DNA from: Nitrospirota bacterium
GTDB taxonomy: Bacteria; Nitrospirota; CAKKRA01; 9FT-COMBO-42-15
DNA length: 17,787 bases
Direction of reading: 5' to 3'
Assembly: GCA_023248415.1 (NCBI GenBank)
Contig: JAHFEP010000001.1
Location: forward strand, 18,344 to 36,130
The translations under genes and the position numbers were made by a program. The notes under the pieces were generated by a model. The model was not told the origin of the DNA. It did not search any database and saw nothing but the letters and a program-made list of their open reading frames with translations. Of the stretch, positions 1-7,921 are shown one piece after another; within the stretch, counting starts at the first letter, position 1; each line of letters begins with the position of its first letter.

Positions 1-410
1 TCTTCAGCCCTCTTTCTTTCAAGCCTCTCATGATGGAGAGCAATTGTTTTTTCTATCAAAACTGGAAGAACGGCAAAATCAGGGGGCTTGGTGATATATT
101 CATAAGCCCCTGTCTTTATGCTCTCTGCTGCAAGCTTTACATCTGCTGCACCTGCGCCTGTCAGCATAATCACTGCCACTTCTTCCCACTTGTCTGTTAT
201 CCTTCTTAATATATCAATGCCGTTTTCACCGTCAAGCTTATAATCAAGAAGTATAAGGTGCGGTATATTATTCTTTATCTTCTCAAAACATTCCTCGCCA
301 TTTGCAGCATCATCAACTTCAAAACCGCTCTTCTTCAAAAGGGATGAGATAGAGTCCCTTATGCCTTTCTCATCATCAACTATAAGAATCCTGCCTTTTG
401 CCTCTGACAT
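1..410 (-). CDS. Response regulator, N-terminal receiver domain (partial, C-terminus outside window)
   Basis: The 136 visible residues form a complete CheY-like receiver domain, which takes a phosphoryl group from a partner histidine kinase. The hallmarks are all present: acidic pair D12-D13 in ILIVDDE, phospho-acceptor D56 in LILLDYKL, switch threonine T84 in IMLTGAG, and K108 in the YITKP motif. After the last receiver helix the chain continues as a charged, probably coiled helix (ALHHERLERKRAE) and runs off the window, so an output domain (PAS, GGDEF, kinase or AAA+) must follow but cannot be identified. Start: ATG at 410 is 11 bases after a GGGAG. An in-frame ATG at 419 is only 2 bases after it, so 410 is preferred although the spacing is slightly long. 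The gene is divergent from rnr and has a strong candidate promoter at 441-469. Confidence 0.9.
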   Translation of the reverse strand, partial: MSEAKGRILIVDDEKGIRDSISSLLKKSGFEVDDAANGEECFEKIKNNIPHLILLDYKLDGENGIDILRRITDKWEEVAVIMLTGAGAADVKLAAESIKTGAYEYITKPPDFAVLPVLIEKTIALHHERLERKRAE

Positions 411-440
411 TGGATACATTTCTCCCTTGAATTAATTATA

Positions 441-469
441 ATTATAGCGTAATATGTCATAAATGACAA
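441..469 (-). promoter_or_regulatory. Sigma-70-type promoter for the response regulator gene
   Basis: On the minus strand TTGTCA (464-469, 5 of 6 consensus bases) and TATAAT (441-446, 6 of 6) are separated by exactly 17 bases. Transcription would begin near 434, giving a short leader that contains the AAGGGAG ribosome site. The -35 box lies inside the first codons of rnr on the other strand. A TATAAT also occurs on the plus strand at 437-442, inside the perfect palindrome TAATTATAATTA (433-444). It has only a poor -35 partner, so the rnr promoter is less certain. Confidence 0.6.
455..468. promoter_or_regulatory. 14-base palindrome, candidate operator
   Basis: TGTCATAAATGACA consists of 6-base perfect arms (TGTCAT/ATGACA) around AA. 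It overlaps the -35 box of the response-regulator promoter and the rnr start codon (ATG at 463). A dimeric regulator bound here would block the minus-strand promoter and could affect rnr. Half of the palindrome is rnr coding sequence, so chance symmetry is possible. Confidence 0.35.
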
Positions 470-2631
470 GGGTATATGATACAGTCACAAAAGAAAGAAT
501 TATAAAGGAGATTTCCGCAAAAGTACACAAACCGCTCACTTTTAAAGAACTATCTGAACTCTTTGCTCTCCAGCCTAAAGAAATCAAGAAATTCAAGGGG
601 TTAGTAAAAGAACTCGTGCTATCAGGCGCAATCATAAAAACAAGGGAGAACAGATACGTCCTTGCTGAGAAGATAAACCTTATCACAGGGATTGTAAATG
701 CCCATCCTGACGGTTATGCCTTTATTACACCAGAGGAGGGCGGAGAGGATATATTTATACCTCCAAAAAAGATGCTGGGCGCTATGAACGGGGATAAGGT
801 AGTTGTAAGGATAGAAGGCAGCAGACAAGGAAATAAAAAAGAGGGAAGGATTATAAGAATCCTTGAGCGGGCGCATACAAAGATTACTGGAAGATTTGAA
901 AAAAGCAAGGGCTTTGCCTTTGTTATGCCATCTGACCCAAAGATTGCCTATGACATTTATATTCACAAAGACAACTGGAACAATGCAAAGGACGGAGAGA
1001 TTGTTGTAGCAGAGATTATTGAATACCCCAGGGAAAAAAGGAATCCTGCAGGCGCTGTTGTAAAAACACTCGGCTTTCCTGACAGAAAAGGCATAGAGGC
1101 AGAGCTTATAATGGAGGAGTATGAGCTTACACCTGAATTTCCGGAGGATGTTAAAAAAGAAATATCAAATCTCAAATTTCAAATCTCAGATTCACAATTA
1201 AAGAAAAGGACAGACTTAAGAGAGCTAAAGACAGTTACCATTGACGGCGAAAATGCCAAAGACTTTGATGACGCAGTATCTATAAAAAAACAGACAAATG
1301 GCCATTACACGCTTTGGGTGCATATTGCAGATGTTAGCTATTATGTTGAAACTGACTCGGCATTAAATAGAGAGTCATTCAGCCGCGGGACAAGCGTATA
1401 TTTTCCTGACAGGGCAATACCAATGCTTCCTTATGAGTTATCAAATGATATCTGCAGCCTGAAACCAAATGTTGACAGGCTCACCATAACAGCAGAGATG
1501 GAGTTTGATAAAAAGGGCAAAAGGATTGGATATAAATTTTACGAAAGCTGTATAAACAGCAATGAAAGGATGACATATACAAAGGTCAAGGAACTCCTCG
1601 CTGATAACAATCCGCAGCTTTGTGAAAGATACAGCGGACTCATGGAGGATTTTAAGCTCATGGAGGAGCTTAGCCTGCTGATTTCGCGCCAGAGATGGGA
1701 AAGGGGCAGCATAGACTTTGACCTTCCAGAGCCTGCAATAATCCTTGATATCCAGGGCAAGCCGGCAGATATTATAAAAGCGGAGAGAAACATTGCGCAC
1801 AAGATAATAGAAGAGTTTATGATTGCGGCAAATGAGGCTGTGGCCTCATACATTACATCGCTTGAAGCGCCGTTTATCTACCGCATCCATGAAGAACCAG
1901 ACAGGGATAAGATAGAAGACTTCACTGAAGTGATAAGGGGCTTCGGCCTATCTGTTAAAAGAAAAGAAGGTCTGAAGCCAAAGACACTTCAAAAAATTCT
2001 TGAAGATGTCAAGGAGAGGCCTGAGGAGAGGCTTGTAAATCATATACTCCTGCGCTCCATGAAACAGGCAAGATACTCTACGGAAAATGCCGGACACTTT
2101 GGCCTTGCATCAGAAAATTATACGCATTTTACATCACCCATAAGACGCTATCCTGATTTAGCAGTTCACAGGATATTAAAGATGGCAATGAAAAAAGAGG
2201 GCATATCAGAAAAGGAGAAAGAGTATCTCAAAGAGACCCTCCCTGAAACAGCAAAACACTCGTCTGAAAGGGAGCGCATTGCAATGGAGGCAGAAAGGGA
2301 TGTTGTTAATCTCTTTAAAATAAACTTCATGAAGGAGCATCTTAATGAGGTTTATACAGGTTATATTTCAGGGGTTACAGCCTTTGGCTTCTTTGTTGAA
2401 TTAGAGGGTATATTTGTAGAAGGGCTTGTGCATATTACAAAGCTTCATGATGACTTTTATGTATTTCATGAGAAGGAACATTCGCTCATCGGCACAAATA
2501 CGAAAAAAGGGTACAGGCTCGGCGACAAGGTTACTGTAATGGTTGATAAGATTGATGCAGAAAGAAGAAAGATAGACTTCTCGCTAATAAGGGCAAAAAA
2601 CAAGAAGAACAGGAAAGCAGAAGAAAAGTAA
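463..2631 (+). CDS. rnr: Ribonuclease R (3'-5' exoribonuclease)
   Basis: RNase R degrades structured RNA processively from the 3' end in the cytoplasm and takes part in mRNA, tRNA and rRNA quality control. The 722 residues have the full family order: N-terminal winged helix (about 7-68), two cold-shock domains (about 75-130 and 143-203), RNB catalytic domain (about 251-580) and C-terminal S1 domain (about 635-718). The metal-binding aspartates are D261, D267, D269 and D270 in DGENAKDFDD, with the same spacing as E. coli D272/D278/D280/D281. HFTSPIRRYPDL is also present, as is the terminal RKIDFSLI. No Shine-Dalgarno precedes ATG 463 and no better in-frame start was found. The linker before the RNB domain (residues about 235-243) is encoded by a tandem 14-base repeat, noted separately. 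smc follows after about 194 bases. Confidence 0.97.
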   Translation: MTRVYDTVTKERIIKEISAKVHKPLTFKELSELFALQPKEIKKFKGLVKELVLSGAIIKTRENRYVLAEKINLITGIVNAHPDGYAFITPEEGGEDIFIPPKKMLGAMNGDKVVVRIEGSRQGNKKEGRIIRILERAHTKITGRFEKSKGFAFVMPSDPKIAYDIYIHKDNWNNAKDGEIVVAEIIEYPREKRNPAGAVVKTLGFPDRKGIEAELIMEEYELTPEFPEDVKKEISNLKFQISDSQLKKRTDLRELKTVTIDGENAKDFDDAVSIKKQTNGHYTLWVHIADVSYYVETDSALNRESFSRGTSVYFPDRAIPMLPYELSNDICSLKPNVDRLTITAEMEFDKKGKRIGYKFYESCINSNERMTYTKVKELLADNNPQLCERYSGLMEDFKLMEELSLLISRQRWERGSIDFDLPEPAIILDIQGKPADIIKAERNIAHKIIEEFMIAANEAVASYITSLEAPFIYRIHEEPDRDKIEDFTEVIRGFGLSVKRKEGLKPKTLQKILEDVKERPEERLVNHILLRSMKQARYSTENAGHFGLASENYTHFTSPIRRYPDLAVHRILKMAMKKEGISEKEKEYLKETLPETAKHSSERERIAMEAERDVVNLFKINFMKEHLNEVYTGYISGVTAFGFFVELEGIFVEGLVHITKLHDDFYVFHEKEHSLIGTNTKKGYRLGDKVTVMVDKIDAERRKIDFSLIRAKNKKNRKAEEK
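1165..1192 (+). repeat. Tandem 14-base repeat inside rnr
   Basis: TCAAATCTCAAATT (1165-1178) is followed directly by TCAAATCTCAGATT (1179-1192), identical at 13 of 14 positions. It encodes SNLKFQISD in the linker between the second cold-shock domain and the RNB domain of RNase R. Words of this kind (caaatctcaaatttcaaatctc) are familiar to me from noncoding repeats of uncultured bacterial genomes. The copy here is in frame. Confidence 0.7.
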
Positions 2632-2720
2632 AATAATCAATATGTTGTGGTATTCTATCAAGCCTTATACATCTAATTGTATTTTTCCCCTTTACTTTTA
2701 AAAAGAAATATGATATTAGA

Positions 2721-2809
2721 TAGGCTAAAGGCTAAAGGCTAAAGGCAAAAGGCTAAGGGTTTTAACTAATTACTTTCCCTTTTGCCCTATGCCATTAGCC
2801 TATTGCCTA
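2721..2809. repeat. Imperfect inverted repeat built of 7-base GGCTAAA-like units
   Basis: The left side has five tandem heptads: GGCTAAA at 2723, 2730 and 2737, then GGCAAAA at 2744 and GGCTAAG at 2751. The right side (2778-2809) carries the same kind of units on the other strand. The 32-base arms 2721-2752 and 2778-2809 match at 26 of 32 positions, with a 25-base loop, so the transcript could form a long hairpin. It ends 5 bases before the smc Shine-Dalgarno. The rest of the 2632-2825 gap holds no gene and no convincing U-tailed terminator for rnr. Confidence 0.75.
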
Positions 2810-2814
2810 TTTCT

Positions 2815-2822
2815 AAGGAGGT
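2815..2822 (+). promoter_or_regulatory. Strong Shine-Dalgarno of smc
   Basis: AAGGAGGT lies 3 bases before ATG 2826 and fixes the smc start. It follows the heptad hairpin almost directly, so folding of that hairpin could influence access to this site. Confidence 0.8.
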
Positions 2823-2825
2823 CAG

Positions 2826-5800
2826 ATGCGTCTATCAAAATTAGAGATTCTTGGTTTTAAATCCTTTTGCGACAAGACAACCATTGTCTTTCAGCCAGGC
2901 ATAACTGCTGTTGTCGGCCCAAATGGCTGCGGAAAGAGCAATATCTCTGATGCAATACAGTGGGCGCTCGGAGAGCAGAGCGCAAAAACATTAAGGGGCG
3001 AAAAGATGGAGGATGTAATCTTTAATGGAACAGACAACAGAAAGCCCCTTGGCATGGCAGAGGTAAATATAATGCTCACTGATGTTGACGGCCAGCTTCC
3101 AGCAGGGTTTGGAGAATACAAGGAGATTCAGATAACAAGGAGGCTCTACCGCTCTGGCGAAAGTGAATATTATATAAACAGGATACCTTGCAGGCTTAAG
3201 GATATAAGAGACCTGTTGATTGACAGCGGGATAGGCGCAAAAACGCATACAATAATTGAGCAGGGCAAGATGGACCAGATATTAAGCTCAAAGCCGACTG
3301 ACAGAAGGGTAATAATTGAAGAGACAGCAGGCATAATGAAATTCAAAATCAGACGGAATGAGGCAATGAATAAGCTTGAGGCGACAAACCAGAACCTCCT
3401 CCGTGTAAATGACATTGTAAGCGAGATAAAGAGGCAGATAAACTCCATTGACAGGCAGGCAAAAAAAGCAGAAAAATATAAAAAACTGAAAGAGGAGATT
3501 AAAGACATTGAGCTAAGGCTTGCATCAAAAAATCTTACATCCATGGAAGAAAAGAGGGACAGGCTTAACAAAGAACTGACAGGCAAAAAGGACGAAGATA
3601 TAAAGGCAACAGCAGATATTGCAAAGATTGAGAGCCAGATTGAAGAGGGACGTCTTCTCATTACAGAAAAAGAAAAAGAGATTTCAGAGATAGACACAAA
3701 GGTCTTTGAGCTTGAGAACAGGATACACAGGAACGAGGGCCGCATAGAGATGCTTAAAGGCCAGTTAAATACCTTTAATGGGCAAATGGAAAGGGGCTCT
3801 TCAGAGATTGAACATATCAAAAAGGAGATTGAGCAGCAGCAGTATCAAAAGACCCTTGCAATAAAGGAGAGGGAGGAGTTTGAGGCTCAATTAAAGGAAA
3901 AGGAACACTCACTTAAGCAAAAAGAGGAGGCATTTGGATCGCTTCTTTCCCAACAGCAGAATATACAGGATAATCTTGAAGAAGAAAAGTCAGAGGTCTT
4001 CAGGATTATCACAGAGATAACAAATACAACCAATCAGATAAATACCCTTGAATCCATGCTGTCTGAAACAGAAAAAGGGGAGGTTAAAAGGCTTGCAGAA
4101 AATGAAGAACTGCTGAATGAGTATAATAAGGCAAAGGGAAAATTAAAGGACATAGAAGAGCAGAATTCATCAATCAGAGAGGTATTGGATAATAAGAGAA
4201 ATGATTATGCAAGTACCATAAAAGATATGGATAGATTACAGGCTGAGCTTAAACAGCTTGAGGACAGGCTGCTTTCAGAAAAGGAGCAGCTTAGTTCTAA
4301 TGCTGCAAGATTAAACTCACTCTCTGATATGGAGAGGAACCTCACAGGCTATCAGGAGGGTGTAAAGAATATACTTGGCAAAAGGGAACATGCATCAAAT
4401 GCATTAACAGGAATCCACTGTCTTGTAGCAGACATAATTGAGACAGAGCCGAGATATGAAATGGCTGTAGAGGCGGTCTTGGGCGAGCGGCTTCAGAATA
4501 TAGTCACAGAAACGCATCATGATACAAAAAAGGCAGTGGAATACCTCAAACAAGAAGGGGCTGGAAGGGGGACATTTATTCCATTAGAGCTTAAAGAAAA
4601 GGAAAGGGCGGCTTATATAAAAAACGGCGATGCAGGGGTAGTAGGGCATGCATTGGAACTGATAAGATATAAAGATAACTACAAGAAGGTTGCCGAATAT
4701 CTTCTTGGCGATGTTCTAATAGTAGAAGATCTGGATTCAGCCATAAATATCTGGAATAAAAACGGCATAAACAAGACACTTGTAACTTTATCAGGAGAGG
4801 TTATTGACCCATGTGGCGCTGTCTCAGCAGGAAGCGTGAAGGAGAATGGAAACGGCCTTTTACACAGGCGCCGTGAATTAAAAGAGCTTGAAATATCAGT
4901 TGCTGAGAAGAAGGCAGTTGTTGAACAATTAGAAAACAAAATAAAGGAGTCAAAGGCGGAGCTTGATAAGGTACTGGATGGAAAGCAAAAATTAGAGGCT
5001 GCTATCCATCAAACAGAGATACAATCAATAGGAACTGAAAGGGATGTGCAAACATTAATAGACGAGTTAAAGAGATTAGAGGCAAGGCTTGATATTGTAA
5101 AGACTGAAAAGGATGTTATTGCAAAGGAAAAGGCAAGGATTGCAGATGAGGCTAATTCTGCAAAGCAAAACTTTGAAAGCCTTACAAGGCAAAAACAAGA
5201 AAACGAGGCTAAGGTTGCAGACCTTCAGGCACAGCATAGAGAAATCCAGACTTCAGTAGAAGAGCTGCGGGGCGAGGTTATGCATATAAAGGTGAGTGTA
5301 ACATCCATTCATGAAAAGGCTGAGAATGCACTTTTGAACATCCATCGCATTGAGAAGACAATTGACAGCAATAAGAATCAATTAAAGAACAGAGAGGATG
5401 AGATAAACCAGACAAAAAAGGGGATAGAAGAATCTAATAAGGCAATCTCTGACTTAGAGGTTCAGATAAATGAACTGTCACAGCAGCTCAATGAATTAAA
5501 GGGCATAAAGGTAGAAAGGATAGAAGCGCTTACAGCAGAAACAGATAAGCTAAAAATGATAGAGGCAGATGTTAAACAGCATAGAAAAACGCTTGAGGAT
5601 ATTCATAAGGCAATAAGCGAATTAGAGGTAAAGGACACAGAGCTGAGACTCCAGACAGAACATCTAAAGGCAACCATATCTGAAAACTATCACACCTCTT
5701 TAGATGAGGTAAGAAAAGGCCTCGGCGAATTCACCATTGACATGGATGAGGCAAACAACAATCTGTCTGCATTAAAAACAAAGGTAGAAGAGCTCGGACC

Positions 5801-6431
5801 TGTAAATCTGTCAGCAATAGAAGAGTATCAGGAGCTGACACAGAGATATGAATTCCTGACAAAACAGCATACAGATTTAATGCAGTCCATTGATGATTTG
5901 CAAAAGGCAATAAGCAAGATAAACCGGACAACAAAACAGTTGTTCATAGATACATTCAACACCCTGAATGAGACCTTTAATCAGGTGTTTAAATCCTTTT
6001 TCGGAGGCGGCAAGGCATCACTTGTGCTTGTTGATGAAAATAATCCATTAGAATCCGGTATAGAGATTGTTGCACAGCCCACTGGAAAGAGATTAGAAAA
6101 CATTGACCTCCTTTCAGGCGGTGAAAAGGCATTAACAGCCATATCGCTTCTCTTTGCAAGTTTTTTGATAAAACCGACCCCATTCTGCATGCTTGATGAA
6201 ATAGACGCGCCGCTTGACGAGGCAAACATCGGCAGGTTTACAAATGTATTAAGAACAATGGTGGACAAGTCCCAGTTCATAGTAATCACACACAACAAGA
6301 GGACAATGGAGACAGCAGACGCCCTCTACGGCGTAACAATGGAAGAGCTCGGCGTATCAAAGATTGTGTCAGTGAGATTTAACGAGGACACAGCCCAGAG
6401 GACAGAGGAAGAGGCAATGGTGGCGGGGTAA
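2826..6431 (+). CDS. smc: Chromosome partition protein SMC
   Basis: SMC is the ATPase of the bacterial condensin, which with ScpA and ScpB compacts and segregates the chromosome. The 1201 residues are close to the usual length of about 1190. The N-terminal head has Walker A GPNGCGKS (31-38) and the family opening LEILGFKSF. Two long coiled-coil arms (about 170-510 and 680-1020) flank a hinge of about 150 residues (roughly 515-665) that begins near GYQEGVKNIL. The C-terminal head carries the ABC signature LSGGE (1096-1100) and Walker B with D1124 and catalytic E1125 in CMLDEIDAPLDEAN. The gene is intact, with no frameshift. The stop is 3 bases from the end of the convergent DUF2062 gene. Neither ScpA nor ScpB is in the window. 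Confidence 0.98.
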   Translation: MRLSKLEILGFKSFCDKTTIVFQPGITAVVGPNGCGKSNISDAIQWALGEQSAKTLRGEKMEDVIFNGTDNRKPLGMAEVNIMLTDVDGQLPAGFGEYKEIQITRRLYRSGESEYYINRIPCRLKDIRDLLIDSGIGAKTHTIIEQGKMDQILSSKPTDRRVIIEETAGIMKFKIRRNEAMNKLEATNQNLLRVNDIVSEIKRQINSIDRQAKKAEKYKKLKEEIKDIELRLASKNLTSMEEKRDRLNKELTGKKDEDIKATADIAKIESQIEEGRLLITEKEKEISEIDTKVFELENRIHRNEGRIEMLKGQLNTFNGQMERGSSEIEHIKKEIEQQQYQKTLAIKEREEFEAQLKEKEHSLKQKEEAFGSLLSQQQNIQDNLEEEKSEVFRIITEITNTTNQINTLESMLSETEKGEVKRLAENEELLNEYNKAKGKLKDIEEQNSSIREVLDNKRNDYASTIKDMDRLQAELKQLEDRLLSEKEQLSSNAARLNSLSDMERNLTGYQEGVKNILGKREHASNALTGIHCLVADIIETEPRYEMAVEAVLGERLQNIVTETHHDTKKAVEYLKQEGAGRGTFIPLELKEKERAAYIKNGDAGVVGHALELIRYKDNYKKVAEYLLGDVLIVEDLDSAINIWNKNGINKTLVTLSGEVIDPCGAVSAGSVKENGNGLLHRRRELKELEISVAEKKAVVEQLENKIKESKAELDKVLDGKQKLEAAIHQTEIQSIGTERDVQTLIDELKRLEARLDIVKTEKDVIAKEKARIADEANSAKQNFESLTRQKQENEAKVADLQAQHREIQTSVEELRGEVMHIKVSVTSIHEKAENALLNIHRIEKTIDSNKNQLKNREDEINQTKKGIEESNKAISDLEVQINELSQQLNELKGIKVERIEALTAETDKLKMIEADVKQHRKTLEDIHKAISELEVKDTELRLQTEHLKATISENYHTSLDEVRKGLGEFTIDMDEANNNLSALKTKVEELGPVNLSAIEEYQELTQRYEFLTKQHTDLMQSIDDLQKAISKINRTTKQLFIDTFNTLNETFNQVFKSFFGGGKASLVLVDENNPLESGIEIVAQPTGKRLENIDLLSGGEKALTAISLLFASFLIKPTPFCMLDEIDAPLDEANIGRFTNVLRTMVDKSQFIVITHNKRTMETADALYGVTMEELGVSKIVSVRFNEDTAQRTEEEAMVAG

Positions 6432-6434
6432 AAG

Positions 6435-6905
6435 CTATGCTGTATCAGAGGCATCCTTAGCAGCCTTTCTCTTCCTATACTGCTGCACTGCATAGTCCAT
6501 AGCAAAGTAGGAAATTGCTGCCACAGCCAGACCAAGCAGCAGGCTGCCCACAAAAAACGGCATAAAGTATGGTTTCAGATAATTAAAGATGTCCATAATC
6601 TTCATGCTGCTCCAGCTTATATCTGGTATTGAGTCATTCATTCCGTATAATTTTAGGCCGAGCCATAAACCAAAACCATAAACAGGCGCAAATGTCCATG
6701 GGTTGTTTGTGTAGGTTCCTATCATGATAGCGACCTTGTTCAGCCTGAATATCCATGCAATAAGCAGCGCTGCAATAGTATGGAATCCAAGAAATGGAGA
6801 AATAGAGATAAATACACCAATGGCAAAGGAGAGCGCTATGTGGTGTGAAGAATCTTTCAGACTGAGGAGTTCATACAGCTTTTCTTTAAGATTAAATAAC
6901 TTCAT
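6435..6905 (-). CDS. DUF2062 family membrane protein
   Basis: This 156-residue integral membrane protein has the DUF2062 hallmarks GFHT (40-43) and NNPWTFAPVYGFGLWLG (67-83). Hydrophobic segments lie at about 22-62, 72-88 and 113-136, and the tail is basic (QQYRKRKAAK). Members of this family are small membrane proteins of unknown function and are sometimes found near glycosyltransferases, so no role is assigned. A TTG one codon upstream (6908) is also in frame, but ATG 6905 is the simpler start; only a weak ribosome site is visible. It is the last gene of the minus-strand block, 17 bases after thiL, and converges on smc. Confidence 0.88.
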   Translation of the reverse strand: MKLFNLKEKLYELLSLKDSSHHIALSFAIGVFISISPFLGFHTIAALLIAWIFRLNKVAIMIGTYTNNPWTFAPVYGFGLWLGLKLYGMNDSIPDISWSSMKIMDIFNYLKPYFMPFFVGSLLLGLAVAAISYFAMDYAVQQYRKRKAAKDASDTA

Positions 6906-6922
6906 CAAAGAACAACTTTAAT

Positions 6923-7909
6923 TCATGATTTAAAATGTTCAAAACCAGTTGCCAAAAGCGGCCTCTGCCTGCCTCTACTGTCAATAAGAAAAATACCTTT
7001 TTTCTTTTCAGTAATCTCGCCAATCATTGCTGCAGACAACCTGCCTTTTGATATTGCATCACAAATCTTTTTTATATTCCTTTCTCTTACAGTAAATAGC
7101 AGCTCATAGTCCTCGCCGCCTGACAGGGCATAGTCCAATGGTCTCTTTTTTAATTTTGCCTTTTTCAATCCCTTTGAAATGGGTATCTTATCTTCATAGA
7201 TTGTTGCGCCAACACTGCTCTGCTCGCATATATGATTTAAGTCTGTCGCAACTCCGTCGCTTATATCAATCATAGCAGCTGCAAGCCTGTTCTTGGAAAG
7301 AAATATCCCCTCTTTTACCCTTGGTGCGGGTAAAAGATGCCTTTGAATAAGATACCCGTTTCTCTTTCCTTTTTTTAAAAGCTCTAAGCCAGCAGATGAA
7401 TCACCGAGCGTCCCTGTTACAAATATCTTATCTCCCTTTTTGGCGCTGCTTCGCTTTATTACATATCCTCTTTGTGCTTCCCCAAGGAGGGTTATATTGA
7501 TCATCAGCCCGCTTTTTGAAGCTGAAGTATCACCGCCGATTATGGAAATCTTATAAGAAGCCGATGTATTCTTTATCCCCCTGTATAATTCATCTATATC
7601 TTCCACTTTAAGACATTGCGGTACTGCAATGGCAATTAGCGCATATCTTGGAATACCGCCCATTGCTGCGATATCACTGATATTGACTAATAATGCCTTT
7701 GCACCGAGCTTATAAAACGGGGTGTATCTTAAATCAAAGTGGATGCCTTCTGCTAATAGGTCGGTTGTAATAAGGAGATCTGTGCCATTTGCGAATCTTA
7801 CGCCAGCAGCATCATCTCCTATGCCAATAAAAACCCCTTTGTCAACAGTTTGGAGAGATGTCTCTATCCTTTTCAGAAGACCTGTCTCTCCAAGCTCTGA
7901 TAGTTTCAT
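6923..7909 (-). CDS. thiL: Thiamine-monophosphate kinase
   Basis: ThiL phosphorylates thiamine monophosphate with ATP to give thiamine pyrophosphate, the last step of cofactor synthesis. The 328 residues match the usual length. In order the motifs are GIGDDAA (29-35), TTD and EGIHF (48-58), NISDIAAMGG (76-85), the nucleotide/Mg loop GGDTS (125-129), DISDG (215-219), SGGEDYELLF (263-272) and the terminal GFEHF (322-326). The acidic Mg-binding residues of the family are therefore kept. ATG 7909 has only a weak G-rich ribosome site and lies 12 bases after the lon stop, so translational coupling to lon is likely. A perfect 10-base stem is present inside the gene (7311-7337). Confidence 0.96.
   Translation of the reverse strand: MKLSELGETGLLKRIETSLQTVDKGVFIGIGDDAAGVRFANGTDLLITTDLLAEGIHFDLRYTPFYKLGAKALLVNISDIAAMGGIPRYALIAIAVPQCLKVEDIDELYRGIKNTSASYKISIIGGDTSASKSGLMINITLLGEAQRGYVIKRSSAKKGDKIFVTGTLGDSSAGLELLKKGKRNGYLIQRHLLPAPRVKEGIFLSKNRLAAAMIDISDGVATDLNHICEQSSVGATIYEDKIPISKGLKKAKLKKRPLDYALSGGEDYELLFTVRERNIKKICDAISKGRLSAAMIGEITEKKKGIFLIDSRGRQRPLLATGFEHFKS
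7311..7337. repeat. Perfect 10-base inverted repeat inside thiL
   Basis: TCTTTTACCC (7311-7320) and GGGTAAAAGA (7328-7337) are exact reverse complements around a 7-base loop. On the thiL transcript the stem falls in the codons for LLPAPRVKE (about residues 192-200). No U-tract follows, so it is not a classical terminator. Confidence 0.6.
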
Positions 7910-7921
7910 ATAAACCCGATA

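Noticed and set aside
2632..2720. Rho-independent terminator after rnr
   Set aside because: No GC-rich stem followed by a T-run was found; the only strong hairpin is the heptad repeat, which has no T-tail.
2723..2757. GGCTAAA tandem units as a CRISPR array
   Set aside because: The 7-base units are directly adjacent with no spacers; this is a simple or palindromic repeat, not CRISPR.
3170..3820. Minus-strand open frame of 216 codons inside smc
   Set aside because: It lies wholly antisense to the SMC head and coiled coil; its Ser/Phe/Ile-rich translation is what the reverse of Lys/Glu-rich coiled-coil codons gives. No ribosome site or family motif was seen.
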